DNA from: Hyalella azteca
Lineage: Eukaryota > Arthropoda > Malacostraca > Amphipoda > Hyalellidae
Assembly: GCF_000764305.2 (NCBI RefSeq)
Contig: NW_025944945.1
Location: 124,001-188,000 of the forward strand
Length of the DNA stretch: 64,000 nt
Reading direction: 5' to 3'
Shown here: positions 46,441 through 58,409 of the stretch, one piece after another
Position numbering within the stretch: position 1 is the first letter of the stretch
Layout: each line of letters begins with the position of its first letter
Notes under the pieces: model-generated
What the model saw: only the letters and a program-made list of their open reading frames with translations
Databases searched by the model: none
What the model was told of the DNA's origin: nothing
Translations under genes and position numbers: made by a program

Positions 46441-48416
46441 CGGCGGCTGAACTTCAGCCTGCTTTTGGTCACCGATGTGCCTGCCAAGAAGAGGCTGCTC
46501 GTTCCCGTCACTGTTTCAGCACATCTGATTGCTTATGCAGAAATGCAGTAAAGCATATTGAACAGGACCCGAACTAGCAAGTGCTAAGCAGTGTGATGCC
46601 AATCAAGCCATAGATGAACGTTACTGCTAATTTCGATCTACTTGCTCATGTTGTTGAAAATAACCAAAATAACTCATTATTAATGTTGAAAATAGTATTT
46701 CAGGACAAAACAGTTGGAAAATCTTTTCGCACATTATATTTACTTTTCTCATATTATACTTACATATGCAGACGGTAGCAAATATTTCCAAGTAATTAGT
46801 TAAAGGCTGTTCCTGTCTCAGTTGTTTAATAACGCTCCGACTGCCGTACGTTAATTAACCAGTCCTGGAGCAACCAATTAACCTGGAGAGCAAAGAAACT
46901 TCCATAGATTTCTATCAGATCTAGAAACAGTTTTAGTTGTAAGCTACGAGGTAAAGGCTATTCTCACTAGACCTGATTTCAAACGCTTTCTCTATCTGGG
47001 TTTAGTGATCCTCGTATCACCTAAATTTGACTTTGAATTATCTTGCAGTACCCGAGCAGCCAGCGTATTCAAATATATACGTGCGTGATCACCAATTTTC
47101 TGTATCTGAAATTTTTTTCTTGCGTTCGTTGGACATCAGATTTGGCCGTTGTGTCTTGTATTTGTGCCGCATTTTCAAGCAAAAAATTATACGGTGGCTT
47201 TGATTGCAAAATGTATAGGGATAGCTTCATTGAGGTGATAGATGAAATTTGGATGCTGGAAATATCATTCTTTGTTGCCGAGATTAGTTGATATAAGGCG
47301 GATAGATCAATGTCTAGTATGAACTCACGAATTGAATAAGTATTTATTCAGTTAAGTCTAAAATTTTATACAAAAATTAAATCTTATATCCAGTGAGAGT
47401 CAAACGTAAGATACTCAACGTATATATGCAAGAAGCCTCAGGAATATCAACAGAAACCTTGCAGCAATTAAAGTCCTCCTGAAACATGTCAATTTTTTTA
47501 AGGTGAGGTGATTGTCATGAGAAATAGAAAAATATTTAGATGTATTAAAAAAGATTAAAATACATGAAATGTATCTGAAAACAACCAACACCGCTTGCAT
47601 TAGGTTAATAAGATAATTAATTTTTATTAAAATCATAGCCTAACGAAATTATGCCCTTCATCACAGTAAAAATTGTTCAGATTTCGGAATAAATGGCGAG
47701 AAGAGCATTTCTTTGCGTTGCTTAAACTGGGCCAACACTACGACGCCAACACGAACTTTTGCGTAGCAAGTGCTTACTATTAGGAAGAATTTCTTTCTAT
47801 GAAAAGAAGAAGAAAGTATCTGAATAATAAGCAGAGTCGAGAAATGAAAAAATTATTAATTAAAATGGTTAAGAATTGAATAAAAGGGATATAAACAGAT
47901 CTTGATATCACAGTCCTTGATTTGTTGGTCAATTTGTCCGACGATGAAAGAGAAGTTGACTGATGGCTGCTGTTGGTTGATAGGTGAGATCACGATTGCT
48001 TGTAAGATCAAAATGAAAAGTTTGTTGTTGTTGCCATTAAATGGTTGCCTACTGTGAAGTTAAAGGACTCTGATGAACGATCATTTCGATGTGGTTGGGG
48101 TACTCTAAATTGTTCAGTATTATGGAGTACAGAGCGTCCATTCAATGTGATCTACTGGAGAAGAGGCCGGCCCGGCGAGCCTCCGCCGCCGTCGCTGGAA
48201 CACTCCTGGAAACGCTCTGCAGGCGTAAAGAACACGACGAGTGACGGACTTTTGTAAGCACTACTTAGGACAAAGTTGAATGTAAAGCACTGGAAATTCA
48301 AAACTTATTCACGGCTATTCCATCACAGCCATTTAGCTATTGGAACAGAAATATTATCTAAATTTAGATAAATTCATGGCTCAAACTTGAATTAGTTTTA
48401 AGCCTATACTGTAAAT

Positions 48417-48863
48417 CAGTGGTTCCCAAAATGGGCGGTACTGCGCTCCTGGGGGCGGTGAGGACGAAGGAGGTGGTTGGGGGGCGGCAATCTGAAGTCG
48501 AAGTCAAAAATTCGAACGATTGTTTGACGATTTGTACACAAGACGTGCAGCAAACGGCTCACAGCGATTGGTTTTTCCACTCAGATCTGGATTTGTTTAA
48601 CCTCTCCTGGGCTTCTAGTGCAAATTTTTAAAAATATATTTACCATTCTATGTTGCTGAAGCTGTTAAAACTGCTAAAAAATATAATGGATTACTAAACT
48701 TGGTTTTAGTTGTGTAATACACATTTGTGTTAAACCTTTCTCTTGTCAAATTGCAGCATATCAAGAAAGAGGCGTTTATTTCTATATGTCTGTGTGGGGG
48801 GGAGGCTAGGAATTTACTGGGGAGCCAAGGGGGCACCAGCCAGTAAAATTTTGGGACCCACTG
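48417..48863. mobile_element. hAT-type MITE in copy C (orthologous to 37206-37608)
   Basis: Ends CAGTGGTTCCCAAAA and TTTTGGGACCCACTG, with one substitution in the right terminus. The flanking sequence matches that of the copy in B, showing a single ancestral insertion. Confidence 0.85.
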
Positions 48864-51314
48864 CTGTGTAAATATTATTATTCTACTCTGGTAGGATAAA
48901 GTAATTCGCAAATTGCATCCGGCAGCCGCAACGAGATCTGAATGATAACTAACTCTAGACTATGGCAGAAGTTTCATTCGTAATTCATTCAAAAGAAATG
49001 AAAATAGTAGCCAATATAAAAATTGTAAATATTTTCATAAATATATACTGTTCCGAAATCAGAATTTATGAACGACTTGTACATTTGAATTGCGGACTGA
49101 TTATTAGCAATAGAATGCAATGCAACCTGAAAAATTTAATGATAACTTAAACAAACAATCACCTTCAACATAAACAAATTCGATACAGACTAAAGACATG
49201 CAATAATCAACTAATGTTTCTAAAATAGCTCTGGTGCATGGACATTACACAGCAAAATATCATCTGTTTGGAAAAAGACGTTTTATAATAGCTTGAAAAA
49301 ACATTTTTCCAAATAATTTGCTAATCGGAAAAAAGAGACTGTCAGCATAGGAAGAGATTACAAAAGAAAACCATCAAACACCCGAAAACAAAGGATACAT
49401 TGACTGGCTTTCATGGACTTCCAACCACTTTACATTCTCGACACTGTAAAACCTGTTGCACCAATAAACTACCTGTACGCTCACTAGGCAATATACTGCG
49501 CAGAGCGTTTTTGAGCCAATTATTTACCTGAATTCATGAAGTTATTATAGGTATGAACGAGCGATTTTAAACGATGCGATATGAGCAAAATTTTACATTG
49601 TGTCAAATGTAAGCTGCTTTCCAGTTTCATCAGGAAAACTAAATCTTCTGATGCTGCAGTTATGTCTTTCTTCCTGAAAACTACGGACCTTTAATTCTAA
49701 CGAATGACGTTTATTATAACAAGACATCATACATCATGATTTAAGGAGTACGACATTGGAACCCAATTCGATACCTGTGCAAGGGACACCCATACCTCAC
49801 TAGCAAGGTCCGCTTTCTCCTCCTCGATGGGGTACGGATAGTCGCGGTGCCTCCGATGGCTGGGCGATGTGTTGTGTAACGGCTGGAAAAACCAGAAAAC
49901 TCGTAGTTTTCTACCCTTGAGTGTAGAAAACTACAGTACAGGGCTCTAAAAGGTTATTCGGCGAGCATTAAGATTGACAGATATCAGAATTTCAAATTGT
50001 GTTCTGTTGATTATCGCATTGAACTCAGCTTTTCATAATCTTTTATTAGACAATCTTCAACTCGTGTGTGAAGATTGAGCTGACTTTGAATTTTCTCCAG
50101 AAGCCTATTGAGACCTGAGGATGTGAGAATAGTGAATTGATTGACGCTTCTTCATGGATTGCAATGTAGCAGGTGTTGTAGATAATGATACGACAAAATA
50201 GCTAGAGTTTAACAGAAGCAATATAATGCCTTTGGCATTGTTTCGGTTATTCGAAAATATTCCGCGGCATTGATTCCTTTTTATGTAAATTATCCGCGAT
50301 CAGATGTAATTTCCACCTTATACATGTTATGACTGGCATCCATGAAGCTGACCCAAAATAACTTATTCTGTAATAGTGCAACTGCGCAAAAAAAGTTATC
50401 CAATTCAGCTTGCTTGACATTTTAGCAAAAATATATTAAACAACATTTATCACCGTTGTATTTTGTTTAAATATATCTGGTTTTTCACCATTCAATCTAT
50501 AATTTATGGAAGCTAATGTTTAAAATACGTTAGTTACCACCCGACATGCAGTTCGCCCCAACCAAACAATTAAGGAAAGCTAAGTCAATTGGTTTTAAAC
50601 TTTATTAATCGGACGCAACACTGGCGGCAGAACTTGAACATCAATAATAAAATACAATATAACCACAAGAAATATGAATTATATTGGTGACTTTCTTATC
50701 AACATCTCTCATGAGATATGGTGTTTATTTGTCTCTATAATCAATGTTTACCTTGTCTTAATAATCAATGTTTAGAATGTTTTGTCCTAATAATCAATGT
50801 CTTAATAATCAATGTCATATTGTAACACCTACAATCAAATTATGCTACGATATGCTAAATTTATGCTGAGCGTTTACAACCTCCCATACTGCTATCTCTC
50901 ATGCTCATGTTATAGAGGTTACTCCATCTAAGCGCTAATCATACGATGGAATAAAAACTCTTATAAAAGCAGTTTGTACTATGAAACCTAGAAAATTTCC
51001 CCACCAACTGTCAGATAAGCCATGGATCCCAAATGACAAACGAAGTCGGGGCAAAACTCATGAAATAAACTTGCCTCGAGAAGCTCCTTCCTTCGGGCGA
51101 ATTTTTAATGGAGCTTACTCAATAATGCATGGAGGCCATGGTGTAGGGAATTTCTCCGTACGCAGAGAGTTATCGTCTTCCAAAAATTTGTTCATAATGA
51201 TGTTACAAGGATTGAAGCCAGTGACTAGAATTAAAGGTTGTTTAAACAGATTTAATTTGATTTCTTCTGCTGTACAAGATGCGGTTCTTTTCATCGAGGT
51301 AATCCCCCTAAAAA

Positions 51315-51460
51315 ATTAGATCAGTACTCACTAGCTGCAGTGAGTGAGGGAGATCGCATTTTCTCGTCCGTCCGTCCGTGAAGTCACGGACGGACGGACG
51401 GATGGACATGACGAGCGCAATAGCACATTTTTCCCATTAATGAGAAAATGCGCTAAAAAT
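51315..51460 (+). mobile_element. MITE-like (CGGA)n repeat, copy 5
   Basis: Located in the intron 1 equivalent of copy C, and orthologous to 42505-42645. The palindrome is slightly expanded (ACTCACTAGCTGCAGTGAGT), and the CGTCCGTCCG...CGGACGGACGG core is itself an inverted repeat. Confidence 0.7.
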
Positions 51461-52861
51461 TAGTATCCAGGTCAACTTAAGGGGGCCGAGACTTGGAGGT
51501 TTGAGAAATACATACTGAATAAAGAAATACTTAAAGTTGAAACCAAGGCGATTCGAGTATATTACTGTAAGTACTTCAGATTTTCAATATCACAATAATT
51601 CAGAGTAAAGCTCGCCTTATTGGAATCAAATTAAGTTCACGTATGTTGTGCTGTTAGATGGCAGTTTGAAGGTAACATGCAGGTCTCCATTGGGAAGTTT
51701 CTACGCGTCTATTAGAGGTAATTACAAACCGTAAGCCGCAACAGATTACAAGATAAATGTCGACATGGTTCTTTAATTTACTGCAACCCAACCTACTTTG
51801 AACATCTTTACACTGCAGGTAAAGTTGAAGAGTTAAGGTAGAGTTTTGGATTCAAATACATCCCGCAAATCAAAGTAGACTGTTGTAAAAGCGAAGTTGT
51901 AAAGAAACTTTCGGTGCTTGTCAAATACAGCTTAAGTATTAAGCTGATATTTCCTTAAGGGGTAACATGCGCTAAGCTTGACGGGCCTGCCAAGATGTTC
52001 ATAATTTGGTGAAAAACGCATGCACTATTCAACTGAAGAAAAAATCTCAAATAGGGTTGTGCACAACAACTTAGGAGGAAGTATTCAGGGAATTATGGTG
52101 CGACACAAAATACTAAGGAAACTTGTGTCATAGTCCTCGTTCACTTTAAGATAAGCAATATTCATGAGAGCCGACCCTCTGTCTTATTAAGATGAGCCCG
52201 CTTAACTTCTCCACAATAAGCTTCAAAAAGTCCGGGAGGGAATTTTTCCCGCCTAAGACCGCTCTTAATTGACAGACCGTGGAATTTGTAGTCAGTTTTT
52301 TGTCCATCTGTCATCCGAGGTCGTGACTATTATCAATTTGTAAGCATTAGGGCATTCTTTGTGAACTAAAAAAATATCTGCCTGCCTAAAATTCGTTCCA
52401 TGGACTGATACTTCCTCCGGGTCGGATGTTCTTTGTCAACCGGGCTCATGGAAACCGCTAAAAGCAATCTAAGTAAAGTTTAGGCGTATATCATTAAGTA
52501 ATAGATCAGAGATTTTTTACATCTTTTTATGTTGCTTGAAGCAGGTGAATACATTTTTGGCTTGTATCTTGAAACGTGATATATAATTTTTGATGGAAAA
52601 AGTGCTAAATGCAAAAGTAAGCTTCGTCATCAATGAAAATGTTGCATCCTTTTTTGTAAGAAAAATCATAAAGATAGAGAAAGATGTACAGGGAAAATTC
52701 CTTCAATACTTTACTAGCTATTGTATCTAATTGTCGAAGGAATCCTTCTTGATGCTTGCAATAATTTGCTTGAAATTATACTTGACAGTTTCATAGTAAA
52801 TTCCGGAGAGTTTTGAACGAACTGCGACAACTTCAGACTTCAGACTTTCGTTAAATACTAC

Positions 52862-53730
52862 ATATGGTGATACATAGTAGTGAATACATTTGTAGAATAC
52901 GGTGCTACAAAATATTGGATTTATTTGTAGAATACGGTGCTGCATAGTAGTAAATACAGTTGTGGAATACGGTGCTACACAGTATTGGATATGCTTGTAG
53001 AATACGGTGCTGCATAGTAGTGAATACATTTGTGGAATACGGTTCTACATAGTAGTGGATATATTTGTATAATACGATGCTATTTAGTAGTGAATATATT
53101 TGTGGAATACGGTGCTACATAGTAGTGGATATATTTGTAGAATACGGTGCTCTATAGTATATAGTGAATATATTTGTGGAATACGGTTCTACATAGTAGT
53201 GAATATATTTGTAGAATACGGTGCTACATAGTAGTGAATATATTTGTAGAATACGGTGCTACATAGTAGTGAATATATTTGTAGAATACGGTGCTACATA
53301 GTAGTGAATACATTTGTAGAATACGGTGCTACATAGTAGTGAATACATTTGTAGAATACGTTGCTACATAGTAGTGAATACATTTGTAGAATACGGTGCT
53401 CCATAGTAGAGGATACATTTGTAGAATACGGTGCTACATAGTAGTGAATACATATGTAGAATACGGTGCTCCATAGTTGTGAATATTTTTGTAGAATACG
53501 GTGCTACATAGTAGTGAATATATTTGTAGAATACGGTGCTCCATAGTTGTGAATACATTTGTAGAATACGGCGCTACATAGTAGTGAATACATTTGTAGA
53601 ATACGGTGCTCCATAGTAGTGAATATATTTGTAGAATACGGTGCTACACAGGAGGGAATGCATTTGTAGAATACGGTGCTACATAGGAGGGAATACATTT
53701 GTAGAATACGGTGCTACACTGGAGGGAATA
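52862..53730. repeat. 35-bp minisatellite upstream of copy C (expanded)
   Basis: About 25 copies of the unit at 44054-44409, more homogeneous in the middle of the array. Low-complexity frames on the minus strand (YSLLCSTVFYKCIHY...) come from the repeat. Confidence 0.93.
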
Positions 53731-53739
53731 CATTTAAAC

Positions 53740-55125
53740 TTTTAGATTTCCCATAAATTATGAACCTTGAAAACTCGTTGCGAATTATCGAATTAATTTC
53801 AAACTGTCCCCTAGAAGTAGTTCTGAGATGTTTTTAACATTATATTATTCGTAGGTTGGCTCAAATATTCTTTAATTTTAGATTTATTTGAATAAAATTA
53901 TTGAAATTTATTTTCGTTGTTGTGATGCTACCGGATAAGTTGTTCCAATTTATTGAGACGTCAGCCTATCAAGAGTGTATCGTTCCAAGTTTTCGTTGGT
54001 TTTTCTACAGTAATTTGTATTCTTTAAGCTCACGATTATTATTGTGCAGTAAAAGCAGTAAATCTGGATGAGTTACGCCGAATGACACAATTCGTTTAGA
54101 CTTCATTACGATGTTGCTAGTAAAATACATTTAATTATGTTATCGTTATTTATCATTAATTCATTTCTGTTGATCGAACACATTTCTGATAAATCGTTGA
54201 TCGTTGATCGAACATATTTCTGTGAGATACGCATTCATCTGAAAATTTCATGTAAGTTTTTAACTTATAGATGTGATTGCCACACTATGAAAGAGGTCTC
54301 AGATATTCACAGCACTTTATTTCATCACAAAAATTTTCAGGATATTGATCAATGTATTTAAAAAAATCAACACCAAAAGATACGTACTATGGATGCGTCG
54401 AAATCGGAAGTCAAAAAAATTTCGAAGTAGTCTGAAAATTCAATATCCAAGTTCATTATATGAATGTATTTTGCAACGAATTACTAATTAATCCTTATTT
54501 TTTCGTCAATTTCACAGGATACTTCGACTTTACACGCTCTTGTACCGTGGCCATGCCACGCATGCTACGTAGTTCACGTTTCACTCACGGACTCTCGTGC
54601 CCAAATCAGCACTGAATTTCAAGTAGTTACTCCTTAATCAAGAAATTGATTTATTTATTGAAAATAAAATGAATTATATTCAATTCAAATCAATCTTAAA
54701 ACCATATCATCTAACATTTCGAGTATATCTAAGGACATGTATGTATATCTTTTTATACATTTGTTTCGAAGGCATTTTTCATTCGCGAATTTGGCAACTT
54801 ATGTACAGCTGAGGCAAGTTATATGCAGCTCAGACTGCTCTGTAAATAATTATTTTCAATGCTTTAGCTAATAAATCATGGATATTTTCAATATGCATCA
54901 CCGTCACAGCAGGATTTCCAAAAGTTTTGCAGAAAAGAATGAAACTGTTGACTTGTTGCAAAGGAACTGGATTGAAACAAATATATGTATATATTTCAAA
55001 TATATTTTTATTGACAGTCATCACGTTTAATTTGTCGACGATTTTATCACAGTCTTGAAATAAAGTCACGAATAATTCAACGAGCAATGACGTTCTCTTA
55101 TGAAAGATGTTTAAAAAACGCTGTT
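53740..55125. other. Inter-module sequence between C and D
   Basis: Collinear with 44410-45735 (B/C junction) and, more weakly, with 34200-35090. This shows that B, C and D share the same 3' flank. No gene is recognised. Confidence 0.6.
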
Positions 55126-55127
55126 GC

Positions 55128-55818
55128 ACTTCTCTTCATTAAATATGCACGACTGCGGCTGATCTTGCAGGCCTCTTCATTATATATACACGACGGCGGT
55201 GGACCTTGCACATCTCTTCATTATATATACACGACGGCTGCTGATCTTGCACATCTCTTCATTATATATGCGTGACGGCGGCGGATCTTGCACATCTCTT
55301 CATTATATGTACACGACGGCGGCGGATCTTGCACATCACTTCATTATATATATACGACGGCGGCTGATCTTGCACATCTCTTCATTATATATATATAACG
55401 GCGAATGGTCTTGCACATCTCTTCATTATATATACACGACGGCGGCTGATTTTCCACTTCTCTTCATTATATATACGCGACGGCGGCTGATCTTGCACAT
55501 CTCTTCATTATATATACGCGACGGCGGCTGATCTTGCAGACCTCTTCATTATATATACACGACGGCGGCTGATCTTGCAGACCTCTTCATTATATATACA
55601 CGACGGCGGCTGATCTTGCACATCTCTTCATTATATATACGCGACGGCGGCTGATCTTGCACATCTCTTCATTATATATACGCGACGGCGGCTGATCTTG
55701 CAGACCTCTTCATTATATATACACGACGGCGGCTGATCTTGCACATCTCTTCATTATATATACACGACGGCGGCTGATCTTGCACATCACTTCATTATAT
55801 ATACACGACGGCGGCTGC
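55128..55818. repeat. 41-bp minisatellite derived from the last homeobox exon
   Basis: About 17 copies of CTCTTCATTATATATACACG plus ACGGCGGCTGATCTTGCACAT (period 41; CTCTTCATT at 55501 and 55542). On the minus strand the unit matches part of the putative last exon of copy B (codons for PSCIYNEE), where it occurs once. Because 41 is not a multiple of 3, expansion changes the frame. Confidence 0.93.
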
Positions 55819-55848
55819 ACATTCCCATCACATCTTCCGCACATCTGA

Positions 55849-56087
55849 GGAGTGAAGAGAGAACAAGTTAGGCTTGATTCACACCACACTGGCAGGCACG
55901 TGCCAGGCATATGACAGTCACGGTCCGTATCCTCAAAGGTGCATTCACATGTTCATTGTTCGGTTATGTCACTTCAGTTCATTTCGTATAATTTTTACAT
56001 TTCAGTTCCATTCGTGCCAGTCCAGTCACGTCCCAGCCAAAATATCTTTGCAATGGCAGGTGCCTTGATTGCACTGTTGGTGTGAAT
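55849..56087. mobile_element. MITE-like insertion in the last-exon region of copy D
   Basis: In B the sequence CGCACATCTGAATGCTTATGC is continuous. In D about 235 bases interrupt it between CGCACATCTGA and ATGCTTATAC. Within the insert, ATTCACACCACACTGGCAGG (55879 onward) and the right end ...CAACAGTGTTGGTGTGAAT-type sequence form short inverted termini (ATTCACACCA / TGGTGTGAAT). Confidence 0.6.
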
Positions 56088-57929
56088 GCTTATACAGAAA
56101 TGAAGTAAAGAATATTCAACTGGACCTAAGTCGCACGTGTCAATCAATCCTTAGTAGTTAGTTGAATGTTAGTGCCAATTCGATCTACTTGCGCAAGACG
56201 TTGAAAATTATTGAACCGACACATTAAAAACGTCGAAAAATAATATATCAAGACAAATAGTTGGAAAATCTTTTATAGATGTTTACATTTTTCAGAATAT
56301 ACTCACATCCACTGACGGTGGCAAGAAATTCCAATTTATTATTGAAATGCTTGTCCTTGATCATTCCATAAATTATCGTATCACATAAAGGTGATCCAGA
56401 GGGCTTTTGCTTCACCAGGTACCGCCGCCTCGCATTTATCAGCCAATCATCTACCTGGAGAGCAAGCAAACTTCAATAAATTTCAATCCTTCAGAATAAA
56501 TACCTTCAATCTCATATAATAATATTAGGAAATGATTTAAAGATATCAAGCGTCCATACATTTACACAGTCTTACAGGTTTTATTAATTTCATTAAGTGT
56601 TCGATTAGGGATACTACGAATTTGTAAGGATGTTTAACTTCCTACAAGTAATTAATCGTAACTTCGATCTCACCTGCTTCGTGGTAAGTCCCGCCTCTTG
56701 AGCAAGGTTAATCTTCTCTTGAGCAGTCGGATAATGTTCATAATTGTTCACAAACCATTTCTTCAAAATTAACCTGGCTTCTTCACTTAAATTTCTGTTT
56801 TCCTTAGCGGCTTCCTGTTCGACTGCAACAAAAAATAGTGTCAGCTTGCACTGTTTCAATTATCGCCACCTCTCAAACACAAGAATATCTGTCATTTTGT
56901 AATCTAATACGACCTTGATATAGAAAAAATTTGTGCAAAATTATCTTATAGAAACAATCATATGGAGGACGCAGTGTAGAGGGAAACTATTACTTCTAAA
57001 CCTTTCAAGGTCTCTGCCAGCGGGCCCTACGGCTCGTGGACGATTGAAACGATTATAAGGATGAAGTTCGGGCCAATATTAACGGAAGAGACTTTCAACT
57101 AATACTTGAACACTTGCACAATACAATAACGCTTACGAGGCCCAGGTGACTGAGAACGATAACACAACAATGATGGGCACAACAATGGTAAAGATGAAGT
57201 CGCACCCTACTAGTCAGACTACATCCGAAGACAGATCGGCTAGCACATTTTTCTTAGCAGTCGCCTTTCGAGGAGTGCGGCGGCTTAAACCTAGTACACA
57301 AAACAAGACAAAATCTGGCCAGCTACAGCAGCACGAGTTCTTTCTGCTTATTCTCAGTACGATTTGTTCAAGATGTGCAGAACAGTACGAGAAATGTTTG
57401 GTAAATACAACCTGAGAATATTGCTCTACCTTTGATCAAAACTATACAGTTTTACATAAATCTGTTGAAGAAACGAATAATAATTTTGCATCTATTAAAT
57501 CACTACATCCAATACATAACAAACTATGAATCCTAAGATGAATGGAAAAATTTTTCATACGTGAAATAAAATCAAGAGAATTTCACGATTTCACTTCTCA
57601 ATTAAAAAAACATCATTCATCACAGTTGAGCTTCACGCTCCTGTCTGAGTTAAACGTTATATTTGATTGGATTCGAACAAACTTTTCATGTATTGATCAA
57701 TATACGACTTAATATAGTTGCGCACAAATTTCATTATAATGCATGCTACAGCTATTAAATTTAGAAAATTATCCAAATTCTCCGAAATTTACGTATGTTT
57801 GACGAGCCAAAAAGGACAATTAGGAATAAATTATCGCACTACCTGTTAAATTACACTGCCTCTGCAATGAAGCAAACTCTACTCACCTGTCTGAGGTCTC
57901 TGAGAGGCGTTCTGCAGGTGCGAGGCCAT
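55979..57929 (-). CDS. TALE homeobox gene copy D (intact counterpart of A)
   Basis: Predicted short homeodomain transcription factor of about 149 residues. Exon 2 (57887-57974, ATG 57929) encodes MASHLQNASQRPQT and ends CAG|GTGAGT, phase 1. Exon 3 (56674-56822, acceptor TTTTTTGTTGCAG) encodes NLSEEARLILKKWFVNNYEH for helix 1 and YPTAQEKINLAQEAGLTTKQ for loop and helix 2, and ends AAGCAG|GTGAGA. Exon 4 (56307-56454) begins VDDWLINARRRYLVKQK and ends GGAT|GTGAGT. A possible exon 5 (55979-56088) continues in phase as SFTPTVQSRHLPLQRYFGWD... to a stop, largely within an inserted MITE. The TALE class follows from the loop with YP, helix 3 (W-INARRR) and the intron before helix 3. WL replaces WF. 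A nuclear DNA-binding role is inferred; the target is unknown. There is no PBC, MEIS or IRO domain outside the homeodomain. Start choice is supported by the same codon in A and by MAS in B. Confidence 0.85.
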
Positions 57930-58270
57930 TTTGTTAATTACGGATTGTTTCAGCGAGGCTCAAGTGCGGCAAAACTGTACAGGGAAACAAAAATCTGTCA
58001 CAAAAATATATGTACACTAAAATGTCTATTAATACTATTGCATAAAGAATTAGGTGACTAACAATTTCCACCAAACTACGATGCACAAGTAACAATTTGA
58101 ATGCAATAATTATGCGTCCTTTCTTTCAGCTGTATTCATTGTAGAGTAAACGTAATTAGGCAAGTCAGAGTTATGGCACAGGTGAACATCATATATATGG
58201 AGTCAATTGAGGGATGAACGAGTTTCAAAGATTTATATTGACCATTAATTGCCCCAGTGATCACGCACGG

Positions 58271-58317
58271 CACGTGGACACCCAACACGTGCGCTTCACG
58301 TCTGAACCCAACACGTG
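58271..58317. promoter_or_regulatory. Triple CACGTG E-box cluster in copy D
   Basis: Perfect palindromic CACGTG at 58271-58276, 58286-58291 and 58312-58317, just inside intron 1. Two are within GCGCACGTGTTGGG units. Two of three are perfect in copy A; the third there is CACATG. Confidence 0.5.
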
Positions 58318-58354
58318 CGCTTCCTGACTGAGTGCTCAGCCTAGCGATGCTCAC

Positions 58355-58408
58355 CTGACGAGAGCGGATGTAGACTGTAACCTGGTCCCGCGCCCATGGG
58401 CTTTTATA
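58355..58408 (-). promoter_or_regulatory. TATA promoter and 5' UTR exon of homeobox copy D
   Basis: Minus strand: GGCGCC, TATAAAAG (58408-58401), then GGTTACAGTCTAC about 30 bases on (start near 58377) and a leader ending CTCTCGTCAG|GTGAGC at 58355. Same order and spacing as in copy A, with flanks GACTTTTCTTTGTTCGACGG conserved. Confidence 0.7.
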
Positions 58409-58409
58409 G

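Larger units (their letters stand above)
46400..52449 (-). pseudogene. TALE homeobox copy C, B-like pseudogene
   Basis: Every exon of copy B has a collinear counterpart: exon 1 52386-52455 (MSPVD start kept), exon 2 51119-51179, exon 3 49775-49893, exon 4 46764-46882, exon 5 ending at 46531. Lesions visible against B: the exon 1 donor changed from GT to GC; the exon 2 acceptor changed from TAG to TGG; a 4-base deletion in exon 2; a TGA codon immediately before the exon 2 donor; the exon 3 acceptor changed from CAG to CTG; a deletion of about 80 bases removing the basic arm and helix 1; an early TAA in exon 4 after QDWLINVRQSERY; a 4-base indel in exon 5. The remaining helix 2 (YPYPIEEEKADLASE) and helix 3 are still recognisable. 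Almost certainly not functional as a homeodomain protein. Confidence 0.85.

Noticed and set aside
45832..46577. Open frames of 155-239 residues
   Set aside because: They consist mostly of X from the N gap.
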